Positions 24,955 through 31,593 of a DNA stretch of 64,000 nt are shown here, piece after piece. Position numbers and translations under genes: made by a program. Every line of letters starts with the position of its first letter. The stretch's first letter is position 1. The stretch comes from Anaerosporobacter mobilis DSM 15930 (lineage in GTDB: Bacteria > Bacillota > Clostridia > Lachnospirales > Lachnospiraceae), in assembly GCF_900142955.1 (NCBI RefSeq), contig NZ_FRCP01000010.1:161371-225370 (forward strand). The letters are read 5' to 3'. Below the pieces are notes generated by a model, which had not been told where the DNA came from, did not search any database, and worked only from the letters and a program-made list of their open reading frames with translations.

Positions 24955-26232
24955 TTAACAATAATAATTAAAGAGCATCCCACTGTATACAGAAGTGAGA
25001 TATGGATTAGGATAGTGATGAGATCTATAGTTAGGATAGGTACAGATCTTTTGATCGAGATAGTCCATAGGATTGATTGTTACCTGATTCGTTTGCTCAA
25101 GCAAGTCTGCGGTTATTTTATCTGGATTAGTGAACAAATCTTTAACCGTACCATCCGTCGCAGCTTGAAGAGCTATAAAGGAATCAATAGATAATTCACC
25201 AGATTCTTCTCGTGTAATCCCACAGGACTCTAGATCATTCATATAACGATAGGTGATGGAATCTAATTCATAGATTAACTTGTTAGCACGCCGTTGATTA
25301 GAAGCGTGTTCGCTTGCAAGTGAAAGCAAGTAGTTATAACTATCTGTTATCGTTTCCAGTTCTTTAACAATCTTATCTGAGTTAGGAGCATATGATATAT
25401 GTACTGGTGAATCTGTGATTGCATGTAGCGAAACAGTTAATGATTTATTAAAGGTAAATTGATTCGATAAAGATTCCTTGGCTTTACCATCTATCTGGAA
25501 TTTAGCACTTGTTGAAGGTTGATAAATCTGGTTTAAGTTAAAATATTCAACAATGCCACGTCCTCCTACGTACACATTATCTTGAAGCGTGAATAATGGA
25601 GCACCCGAATTACCAGTGGAATCAGATTCGAGAACTATTCTAAGTTCGTTTGAATTCTGTTCTATATATTCGGAGGCATGAACTCCGATTTCGGATTTAT
25701 TAATCCGCTTACATAGCTGCTTGATGATTTCTTGGTGAGTTGATCCAGCAGTTACTTTATGTTTGAAATTATAGGTACTGTCTTCTATATCGATGGAAAA
25801 TTGGTAGGTACCTGCTTGCAATTGCTGTTTATCAGGACGAAAGGAATTGGATACATTCGTTTGACTAGTAGCTAGATGCATAACTTGTATGTTGAATTCG
25901 GTTGGTAATGTAGGCACATTATCACTAATAATAGTAGCAGATACAGCGTCTTCATTAGAAGATACGGATTTCTTTTCATTAAATATAGAAGATTCATCAT
26001 CTTTTGAAAAGTTATCTAACAATGTATATAGAGACATTGCGGCATCTTTTACATTCAAAGCGTAGGTTTGACGCTCGAGAGAAACATCTAATAGATATAG
26101 GGGAGACTGTTTGCTGATACGTACAATATTATTATAGATCCTGTGTAACTCGCTAGTCTTATGGGATGTGTAACGAACAGGTCTTTGTGATTCGTAGTTC
26201 GCCGCGAGATAATTATATGTAGATGTTACCAT
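24955..26232 (-). CDS. FliD-like (flagellar hook-associated protein 2-like) protein
   Basis: A 425-residue protein resembling the FliD N-terminal and middle domains. Residues ~45-75 form a helix with A-L-N-V-K-D-A-A-M-S-L-Y-T-L-L; then F-N-E-K-K-S-V-S-S-N-E-D-A-V-S-A-T-I and F-N-I-Q-V-M-H-L-A-T-S-Q-T-N-V-S (about 112-128) match the FliD_N pattern. A later S-T-G-N-S-G-A-P-L-F-T stretch fits the middle domain. It is shorter than typical FliD, lacks an obvious long C-terminal coiled coil, and ends in an aromatic-rich tail with final Cys. GGAGGTGA lies nine bases before the ATG. No flagellar gene is adjacent. A filament cap, adhesin or divergent paralogue are all possible. Confidence 0.6.
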   Translation of the reverse strand: MVTSTYNYLAANYESQRPVRYTSHKTSELHRIYNNIVRISKQSPLYLLDVSLERQTYALNVKDAAMSLYTLLDNFSKDDESSIFNEKKSVSSNEDAVSATIISDNVPTLPTEFNIQVMHLATSQTNVSNSFRPDKQQLQAGTYQFSIDIEDSTYNFKHKVTAGSTHQEIIKQLCKRINKSEIGVHASEYIEQNSNELRIVLESDSTGNSGAPLFTLQDNVYVGGRGIVEYFNLNQIYQPSTSAKFQIDGKAKESLSNQFTFNKSLTVSLHAITDSPVHISYAPNSDKIVKELETITDSYNYLLSLASEHASNQRRANKLIYELDSITYRYMNDLESCGITREESGELSIDSFIALQAATDGTVKDLFTNPDKITADLLEQTNQVTINPMDYLDQKICTYPNYRSHHYPNPYLTSVYSGMLFNYYC

Positions 26233-26596
26233 TGAACAGTCACCTCCTTAGTGGTATGATTTCATATGTTAGTAAAAATTAAAATTAGCAACCGAACAGT
26301 TACTAATATATATAATATTTATATGTGTGAAAATTGAGTGTCTTACTTCATTATAATATGAAGAAATTAAATTGTCGATAGCATATGGAAAATATTCGGA
26401 GCAAACACCTTTTTTCATGTAAGAAATTATACCCATATTGAAAAAAATGTTGACGGGACGTTTTCTTTATGCTATATTAGACTAGCGATGGAAGAGGTCT
26501 TTTTTTTATGCCTAAAAACTGATATTCGTGATAATCTGTAACAGATTATTACACGAAACAATCAAAAGAAAACGAAATTTAGCGGAGGTGGAAGTC
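26233..26596. other. intergenic region upstream of rpmG
   Basis: 364 bases without a gene. It holds a strong promoter at 26450-26478 for the rpmG-secE-nusG cluster, and presumably the promoter of the divergent FliD-like gene. No leader structure was recognised between 26480 and rpmG. Confidence 0.7.
26450..26478 (+). promoter_or_regulatory. sigma-A type promoter for rpmG-secE-nusG
   Basis: TTGACG (26450-26455) and TATATT (26473-26478) with a 17-base spacer, about 120 bases before rpmG. Confidence 0.8.
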
Positions 26597-26746
26597 GTGC
26601 GCGTAAAAATCACATTGGCATGTACAGAATGTAAACAACGTAACTATAACATGACAAAGGATAAGAAAACACATCCTGACAGAATGGAAACTAAGAAATA
26701 TTGTAGATTCTGTAAATCACACACATTACACAAAGAAACTAAGTAA
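26597..26746 (+). CDS. rpmG: 50S ribosomal protein L33
   Basis: A 49-residue ribosomal protein L33 of the zinc-binding (C+) type: C-T-E-C near the N-terminus and C-R-F-C near the C-terminus give four zinc ligands. The sequence V-K-I-T-L-A-C-T-E-C and Y-C-R-F-C-K-S-H-T-L-H-K-E-T-K is typical. The start is GTG 26597, with GGAGGTG at 26584-26590 and six-base spacing; an open frame continues upstream but carries no family sequence. The order rpmG-secE-nusG is the usual one. Confidence 0.96.
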   Translation: MRVKITLACTECKQRNYNMTKDKKTHPDRMETKKYCRFCKSHTLHKETK

Positions 26747-26811
26747 TTATGTCTAATTATCCGTTACATGCAAAGTAATATACTTTGTATTGCAGAAAGG
26801 AAAGTGAAAGC

Positions 26812-27027
26812 ATGGGAGATACTGCAAACAATACAGAAAATGCTCCAAAGAAAAGTTTCTTTAAAGGCGTAAAATCTGAATTTAAGAAGATTATATGGCC
26901 AGACAAACAAACACTTGCAAAACAATCTGCAGCAGTAGTAACTATTTCGGTAGTTCTTGGAGTAGTTATAGCTATATTAGATGTAGCTATTCAATATGGC
27001 ATAGAACAGATTCTTAAAATAGGATAA
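26812..27027 (+). CDS. secE: preprotein translocase subunit SecE
   Basis: A 71-residue SecE of the short Gram-positive type. After a hydrophilic N-terminus comes the conserved V-K-S-E-F-K-K-I-I-W-P-D amphipathic helix (about 20-31) and then a single membrane segment (about 40-65). It clamps SecY in the general secretion channel. ATG 26812 is chosen because the AAAGGAAAG lies upstream and the residues encoded before it are not conserved. It is 65 bases after rpmG and 11 bases before nusG. Confidence 0.95.
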   Translation: MGDTANNTENAPKKSFFKGVKSEFKKIIWPDKQTLAKQSAAVVTISVVLGVVIAILDVAIQYGIEQILKIG

Positions 27028-27038
27028 AGGGTGAGTGT

Positions 27039-27557
27039 ATGTCAGAAACGAATTGGTATGTTGTTCATACGTACTCAGGTTACGAGAACAAGGTAAAAGC
27101 CAACATTGAAAAAACAATCGAAAACAGAAAACTCCAGGATCAAATACTTGAAGTTTCCGTTCCTATGCAAGACGTAATTGAAGTTAAGAATGGTGTGAAG
27201 AAACAGGTTCAAAAGAAAATGTTTCCGGGTTATGTTCTTCTTAATATGGAGATGAATGATGACACTTGGTATGTAGTACGTAATACCAGAGGGGTAACAG
27301 GATTTGTTGGACCAGGATCAAAACCGGTTCCTTTAACTGATGCAGAGATGCAAAGTATGGGAATTAAGAATTCTGAAGAAATCATGATCGATCTAGAGCT
27401 TGGTGATGTAATAGAAGTAACATCAGGCGTATGGGAAGGAACAACAGGTATCATTAAGTCAATTAACAGTCACAAACAAATTGTCACTATTAATGTTGAT
27501 ATGTTTGGTAGAGAGACACCTGTTGAGATTAGTTTCACAGAAATTAAAAAAATGTAA
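27039..27557 (+). CDS. nusG: transcription termination/antitermination protein NusG
   Basis: A 172-residue NusG. The NGN domain begins W-Y-V-V-H-T-Y-S-G-Y-E-N-K-V and includes K-M-F-P-G-Y-V-L-L and R-N-T-R-G-V-T-G-F-V-G. The KOW domain follows at about residues 120-172 (L-G-D-V-I-E-V-T-S-G-V-W-E-G-T-T-G). It binds RNA polymerase and modulates pausing and termination. AGGGTG precedes the ATG. Confidence 0.97.
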   Translation: MSETNWYVVHTYSGYENKVKANIEKTIENRKLQDQILEVSVPMQDVIEVKNGVKKQVQKKMFPGYVLLNMEMNDDTWYVVRNTRGVTGFVGPGSKPVPLTDAEMQSMGIKNSEEIMIDLELGDVIEVTSGVWEGTTGIIKSINSHKQIVTINVDMFGRETPVEISFTEIKKM

Positions 27558-27593
27558 ATGAAGTAACATCTAGGATACAATAAATACTAGATA

Positions 27594-27621
27594 GTGGGAG
27601 GGATATTCCCGCGAACACCAC
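27594..27621 (+). promoter_or_regulatory. L1-type ribosomal protein leader motif before rplK
   Basis: GTGG-GAGGG ... CCCG ... CCAC at 27594-27621: outer stem GTGG/CCAC with an inner GGGA/TCCC stem. A near copy precedes rplA at 28216-28244. This is the known form of the L1 autoregulatory site, which mimics the L1-binding region of 23S rRNA. It lies 22 bases before the rplK start, next to its ribosome binding site. Confidence 0.65.
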
Positions 27622-27643
27622 ATTATTCAGGAGGTATGCTATA

Positions 27644-28069
27644 ATGGCAAAGAAAGTTTCAGGATATATTAAATTACAAATCCCTGCTGGAAAGGCTACA
27701 CCAGCTCCACCAGTTGGTCCAGCTCTTGGTCAGCACGGAGTAAATATCGTACAATTTACGAAAGAGTTTAATGCAAAAACTGCAAATCAAGAAGGTATGA
27801 TTATTCCAGTAGTAATCACAGTATATGCAGATAGAAGTTTTAGCTTTATTACTAAAACTCCTCCAGCAGCTGTATTATTAAAGAAAGCTTGTAACATTAA
27901 ATCAGGTTCAGGTGTTCCTAATAAAACTAAAGTTGCTACTATTACAAAAGCAGAAGTTCAAAAAATCGCAGAACTTAAAATGCCTGACTTAACAGCAGCT
28001 ACTTTAGATGCAGCGATCAGTATGATCACAGGAACTGCAAAAAGTATGGGTATTACTGTAGTTGACTAA
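27644..28069 (+). CDS. rplK: 50S ribosomal protein L11
   Basis: A 141-residue L11 with the standard G-Y-I-K-L-Q-I-P-A-G-K-A-T-P-A-P-P-V-G-P start and the rRNA-binding C-terminal domain ending A-K-S-M-G-I. It forms the GTPase-associated stalk base of the 50S subunit and is needed for the stringent response. AGGAGG lies just upstream. It is controlled with rplA, probably by the two L1-type leaders. Confidence 0.98.
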   Translation: MAKKVSGYIKLQIPAGKATPAPPVGPALGQHGVNIVQFTKEFNAKTANQEGMIIPVVITVYADRSFSFITKTPPAAVLLKKACNIKSGSGVPNKTKVATITKAEVQKIAELKMPDLTAATLDAAISMITGTAKSMGITVVD

Positions 28070-28215
28070 GTATAGAGAATAAGTATTATAACGTTTTGTT
28101 GTAATAGTTGTTATATAATTGTCGTACAAGTTTGTATGTCAACAACTACTTTTAAGAAACCATTAACCGATGTTTTTAAGCAATAAAAAGATTTCATACG
28201 GCAAAGATATTTATC

Positions 28216-28244
28216 GTGGGAGGGTTAACTCCCGATACTACCAC
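28216..28244 (+). promoter_or_regulatory. L1-type ribosomal protein leader motif before rplA
   Basis: GTGG-GAGGG ... CCCG ... CCAC at 28216-28244, with the same outer and inner stems as the element before rplK and an AGGAGG ribosome binding site directly after it. It is the second candidate L1 target on the same transcript, in a 190-base gap between rplK and rplA. Confidence 0.65.
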
Positions 28245-28259
28245 TAGGAGGTTAATAGA

Positions 28260-28952
28260 ATGAAAAAAGGTAAGAAGTATGCAGAAGCTGCTAAGCTCAT
28301 CGACAGAGCTACATTTTATGATGCAGCAGAAGCAATTAATTTAGTAAAGAAAACAGCTGTTGCTAAATTTGATGAAACAGTAGAAGCTCATATCAGACTT
28401 GGTGTTGACGGACGTCACGCTGACCAACAAGTTCGTGGTGCGGTTGTATTACCTCACGGAACTGGAAAAACTGTTAAAGTTCTTGTATTTGCTAAAGGCG
28501 ACAAAGTTGCTGAAGCAGAAGCAGCTGGAGCAGATTATGTTGGTGGCGACGAATTAGTACCAAAAATCCAAAACGATGGTTGGTTAGATTTCGACGTTGT
28601 TGTTGCTACTCCTGATATGATGGGTGTTGTTGGTCGTCTTGGTCGTGTACTTGGACCAAAAGGTTTAATGCCTAACCCTAAAGCTGGAACTGTTACAATG
28701 GATGTTACAAAAGCTGTTGCCGATATTAAAGCAGGTAAGATTGAATACAGACTTGATAAGACAAACATTATCCACGTGCCAGTGGGAAAAGCTTCTTTTA
28801 CAGAAGAACAATTAGCGGACAACTTCCAAACGCTTATGGGTGCAATTAACAAAGCGAAACCAGCATCTGCAAAAGGACAATACTTGAAGAGTGTTACACT
28901 TTCTTCAACTATGGGTCCTGGAGTTAAATTAAACACTGGTAAATTAGCTTAG
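28260..28952 (+). CDS. rplA: 50S ribosomal protein L1
   Basis: A 230-residue L1 with the family motifs D-Q-Q-V-R-G-A-V-V-L-P-H-G-T-G, G-P-K-G-L-M-P-N-P-K-A-G-T-V and G-K-I-E-Y-R-L-D-K. It binds the E-site stalk of 23S rRNA and in most bacteria represses its own mRNA. AGGAGG precedes the ATG. A strong terminator follows, so rplJ-rplL form a separate unit. Confidence 0.98.
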   Translation: MKKGKKYAEAAKLIDRATFYDAAEAINLVKKTAVAKFDETVEAHIRLGVDGRHADQQVRGAVVLPHGTGKTVKVLVFAKGDKVAEAEAAGADYVGGDELVPKIQNDGWLDFDVVVATPDMMGVVGRLGRVLGPKGLMPNPKAGTVTMDVTKAVADIKAGKIEYRLDKTNIIHVPVGKASFTEEQLADNFQTLMGAINKAKPASAKGQYLKSVTLSSTMGPGVKLNTGKLA

Positions 28953-28970
28953 TAATTGCCATATAGAAAG

Positions 28971-29011
28971 AACCATTACATTGTGAGTATTCATAATGTA
29001 ATGGTTTTTTT
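28971..29011 (+). terminator. Rho-independent terminator after rplA
   Basis: AACCATTACATT and AATGTAATGGTT are perfect 12-base complements with a 12-base loop, followed by seven T. Confidence 0.92.
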
Positions 29012-29230
29012 GTCATATATTGAAATCAAAGCGAAAGCAGAGAATATCTCGAAAGCGACAAATATACGTCCTAATTAATTGATGACGTTAATGGGGCTAT
29101 TACGGCGTTATGTGAGGCTATTCTTGATACTGCTAATGTATCTAACCTCAATTCGGATATAATGTCAAGAATGATTAAATTCAAATTGAATAGCATGAAA
29201 AAATTGTAAGAAATAAAATGCAAAATAATG
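29012..29230. other. gene-free spacer with possible decayed coding remnant
   Basis: No intact gene. Two short open stretches in different frames read like parts of one protein: about 29002-29079 ending in I-S-K-A-T-N-I-R-P-N, then about 29081-29209 ending in F-K-L-N-S-M-K-K-L before a stop. I recognise no family. It may be a degenerate fragment or chance. Confidence 0.25.
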
Positions 29231-29259
29231 TTGACACGACACTAAATATCTGATACTAT
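29231..29259 (+). promoter_or_regulatory. sigma-A type promoter for rplJ-rplL
   Basis: TTGACA (29231-29236) and TACTAT (29254-29259), with a 17-base spacer, lie directly before the L10 leader. Confidence 0.85.
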
Positions 29260-29263
29260 GAAT

Positions 29264-29340
29264 GAGGTTCGAAAAACGAATCAGAACTGCCGAAGACAGT
29301 AGGTGCCGCAAGGCATAAGGAGAAAACGCCTACCGAGGAA
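29264..29340 (+). ncRNA. ribosomal protein L10 leader RNA
   Basis: The sequence contains the characteristic L10(L12)4 binding features: ACTGCCGAAGACAGT hairpin (about 29286-29300) followed by the AGGTGCC ... GCCTACC pairing (about 29301-29335) with an internal AAGGAGAAAA loop. This is the Firmicutes L10 leader. When L10 is in excess it binds here and favours the terminator at 29371-29400. Confidence 0.88.
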
Positions 29341-29370
29341 TATAAGATAATCATACGATGACTTATAATA

Positions 29371-29400
29371 GCCTCTCTGTCTTTGATAGAGAGGCTTTCT
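29371..29400 (+). terminator. attenuator terminator of the L10 leader
   Basis: GCCTCTCT (29371-29378) and AGAGAGGC (29388-29395) form an 8 bp stem with a 9-base loop, followed by TTTCTT. It lies between the L10 leader and rplJ, 120 bases before the gene. Confidence 0.88.
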
Positions 29401-29520
29401 TGATGATACCCACACTTTAAGTGGGTGAGTATGTTTAACGGCGGTGCCTTGGAGAATCTAATTCATAGCTATTTAGTTAAGTTTTAATTCTTCATCAAAT
29501 CTATAAGGAGGTACGCAAAA

Positions 29521-30015
29521 ATGGCAAAGGTAGAAATCAAACAACCTATTGTTGACGAAATCAAAGGATATGTAGCAGATGCGAAATCAGCTATCTTAGT
29601 TGATTATCGTGGATTAACTGTTGAACAAGATACAGCTCTTCGTAAACAGTTAAGAGAAGCTGGTGTTGTATACAAAGTATACAAAAACACTATGTTAAAC
29701 AGAGCTTTCGAAGGAACAGACTTCGCTCAATTAGCTTCACATTTAGAAGGACCTACAGCGATTGCATTTGGTATTGAAGATGCAACAGCTCCAGCTAGAA
29801 TTCTTAACAATGTAGCTAAGACAGCTCCAGCACTTGAATTCAAAGGTGGTGTAGTTGAAGGAACTTACTATGATGCAGAAGGCGTTAAGCTTGTTGCAAA
29901 CATTCCTTCAAGAGAAGTTCTTATTTCCAACTTACTTGGAAGCTTACAATCACCAATTACAAACTTCGCTCGTGTTCTTAAGCAAATCGCTGAAAAGAAC
30001 GAAGAAGTTGCGTAA
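29521..30015 (+). CDS. rplJ: 50S ribosomal protein L10
   Basis: A 164-residue L10 with the standard V-D-Y-R-G-L-T-V-E-Q and Y-K-V-Y-K-N-T-M-L-N-R-A-F motifs. It anchors the L7/L12 stalk dimers. AAGGAGG precedes the ATG. Autoregulation by the L10 leader is expected. Confidence 0.98.
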   Translation: MAKVEIKQPIVDEIKGYVADAKSAILVDYRGLTVEQDTALRKQLREAGVVYKVYKNTMLNRAFEGTDFAQLASHLEGPTAIAFGIEDATAPARILNNVAKTAPALEFKGGVVEGTYYDAEGVKLVANIPSREVLISNLLGSLQSPITNFARVLKQIAEKNEEVA

Positions 30016-30111
30016 TAAGTACAATATTGTACAATCGCTTGCTAAGCAGGCAGCGTGATATATTATCACAGAAAAATAAAAATAGACAATTAATTATTGG
30101 AGGTAAATAAA

Positions 30112-30477
30112 ATGACAACTCAAGAATTTATCGAAGCTATTAAAGGCTTATCAGTATTAGAATTAAACGATTTAGTTAAAGCATGTGAAGAAGAATTTGG
30201 TGTATCTGCAGCTGCTGGTGTAGTAGTAGCAGGTCCTGCAGCTGGTGCTGAAGCAGCTGAAGAACAAACAGAATTCAACGTAGAATTAACTGAATGTGGT
30301 CCAAACAAAGTTAAAGTTATCAAAGTAGTACGTGAATTAACTGGATTAGGATTAAAAGAAGCTAAAGAAGTAGTTGATGGAGCTCCTAAAATGGTTAAAG
30401 AAGGCGCAACTAAAGAAGAAGCTGACGATATCAAAGCTAAACTTGAAGCTGAAGGCGCTAAAGTTACTCTTAAATAA
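30112..30477 (+). CDS. rplL: 50S ribosomal protein L7/L12
   Basis: A 121-residue L7/L12: N-terminal dimerisation helices, an A/G-rich hinge (about 35-52), and the C-terminal domain with V-I-K-V-V-R-E-L-T-G-L-G-L-K-E-A-K-E-V-V. ATG 30112 follows TTGGAGG at good spacing; the in-frame residues before it are not conserved. In most Firmicutes rpoB follows closely, but here the next genes are unrelated and rpoB is almost 14 kb away. Confidence 0.98.
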   Translation: MTTQEFIEAIKGLSVLELNDLVKACEEEFGVSAAAGVVVAGPAAGAEAAEEQTEFNVELTECGPNKVKVIKVVRELTGLGLKEAKEVVDGAPKMVKEGATKEEADDIKAKLEAEGAKVTLK

Positions 30478-30543
30478 TTTTGCGTATCAAACAATAGAAA
30501 TACGCTTTGCGAATTTTTTATTGTTACAAATTATAGAGATGAA

Positions 30544-30575
30544 AAAAAGAGTCATGTGTAAGCATGGCTCTTTTT
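30544..30575 (+). terminator. Rho-independent terminator after rplL
   Basis: AAAAAGAG plus CATG (30544-30556) pair with CATG plus CTCTTTTT (30563-30575) around a small loop, with a T-run. A weaker GCGTAT/ATACGC hairpin lies upstream at 30482-30505. It ends the ribosomal protein unit. Confidence 0.85.
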
Positions 30576-30708
30576 GCGTGCAAGAGAACTTGTATTCTTT
30601 TTTGTAATAGGTGAAGTTTTATGTCTAAAGTATAGAATATCGTGCTGAAAAATAGTATAATAAGAGTGGTGAAAGCTATCAGATATAATACAATGGAGGA
30701 AAGTAAGA

Positions 30709-31482
30709 ATGAGAGTTGTTACATTTAATATACGATGTGATTATAATCAAGATGAAGAGAATTCGTTTCAATTTCGTAAGCCTCTTATCTTAAAAAAATT
30801 ACAACAAGAAAAACCTGATATTATCGGATTTCAAGAGGTGTTACCTCATGTAGCAGAATGGCTAAAAGATAATTTAAGCGAGTATTACATATTGGGTTGT
30901 GGTAGAGATGCAAAGCTAGAAAATGAGCAGATGTGTGTGGCGTTTAGAAAAGACAGATTTCAATTAATATCCATGGATACATTTTGGATGTCAGAAACTC
31001 CAGAAGTTCCAGGTTCAAGATACGAGATACAAAGTTTTTGCCCTAGGACTTGCACAACGTTGTTTTTACAAGATCTTAAGTCAAATCGTTTTTACTATGT
31101 TATTAACACACATCTTGACCATGAAGCGAGTGAAGCTAGAGTACTCGGAATGCAACAGATTCTAAAGCATATGAAGGCTGTAGAAGAGGCAAAACAGCGT
31201 GCAGGATATGGCAAGGTTGAGATGATTCTTATGGGTGACTTTAATGCGTATCCAGATGCAAAAGAAATCCGTATGATGAGTGAAGAGGGTTGTTTATCAG
31301 ATCTTACATCTGATATTGATGGAACCTTCCATGATTATGGAAGAATGCAGCCAGCTGAAAAGATTGATTATATTGTAGTTACAGATGGGGTTACATGTTC
31401 TGAGTGTACCATGTGGACAGAATGTGAAGCAGGAGTGTATCTGTCTGATCATTATCCGGTTTGCGTAGATATAGATGAGTAA
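30709..31482 (+). CDS. endonuclease/exonuclease/phosphatase family protein
   Basis: A 257-residue EEP-superfamily hydrolase. The metal-binding and catalytic motifs are in order: T-F-N-I-R at the start, I-G-F-Q-E-V with the metal Glu (about 40-45), T-H-L-D-H (about 142-146), G-D-F-N-A-Y-P-D (about 177-184), and C-terminal S-D-H-Y-P-V (about 247-252). No signal peptide, so it is cytoplasmic. The substrate could be nucleic acid, a phospholipid or a sugar phosphate. GGAGGAAAG lies before the ATG. It is monocistronic, the first gene of the segment inserted between rplL and rpoB. Confidence 0.9.
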   Translation: MRVVTFNIRCDYNQDEENSFQFRKPLILKKLQQEKPDIIGFQEVLPHVAEWLKDNLSEYYILGCGRDAKLENEQMCVAFRKDRFQLISMDTFWMSETPEVPGSRYEIQSFCPRTCTTLFLQDLKSNRFYYVINTHLDHEASEARVLGMQQILKHMKAVEEAKQRAGYGKVEMILMGDFNAYPDAKEIRMMSEEGCLSDLTSDIDGTFHDYGRMQPAEKIDYIVVTDGVTCSECTMWTECEAGVYLSDHYPVCVDIDE

Positions 31483-31526
31483 AGTTTGTAGAACTAAGTA
31501 ATTGAATGGTTAAGAACTTATTTGGT

Positions 31527-31562
31527 AAAAAGGCTGTACAAATTATTTTGTACAGCCTTTTG
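31527..31562. terminator. bidirectional terminator between convergent genes
   Basis: AAAAGGCTGTACAAA and TTTTGTACAGCCTTTT form a near-perfect stem of about 15 bp with A-runs and T-runs on the outer sides. It serves the EEP gene (+) and the GH94 gene (-). Confidence 0.92.
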
Positions 31563-31593
31563 TGATGTGTAAACAAGTTATTTAATTAATAAA

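Noticed and set aside
24949..25194. Plus-strand open frame under the 3' end of the FliD-like gene
   Set aside because: Antisense shadow with no start signals; the FliD-like frame is longer and has a ribosome binding site.
29264..29400. Leader before rplJ considered as a new structured RNA
   Set aside because: It matches the known L10 leader with its attenuator, so it is not novel.
30374..30607. Open frame across the end of rplL
   Set aside because: Shadow of rplL in another frame with Lys/Leu-rich composition; its end crosses the rplL terminator.
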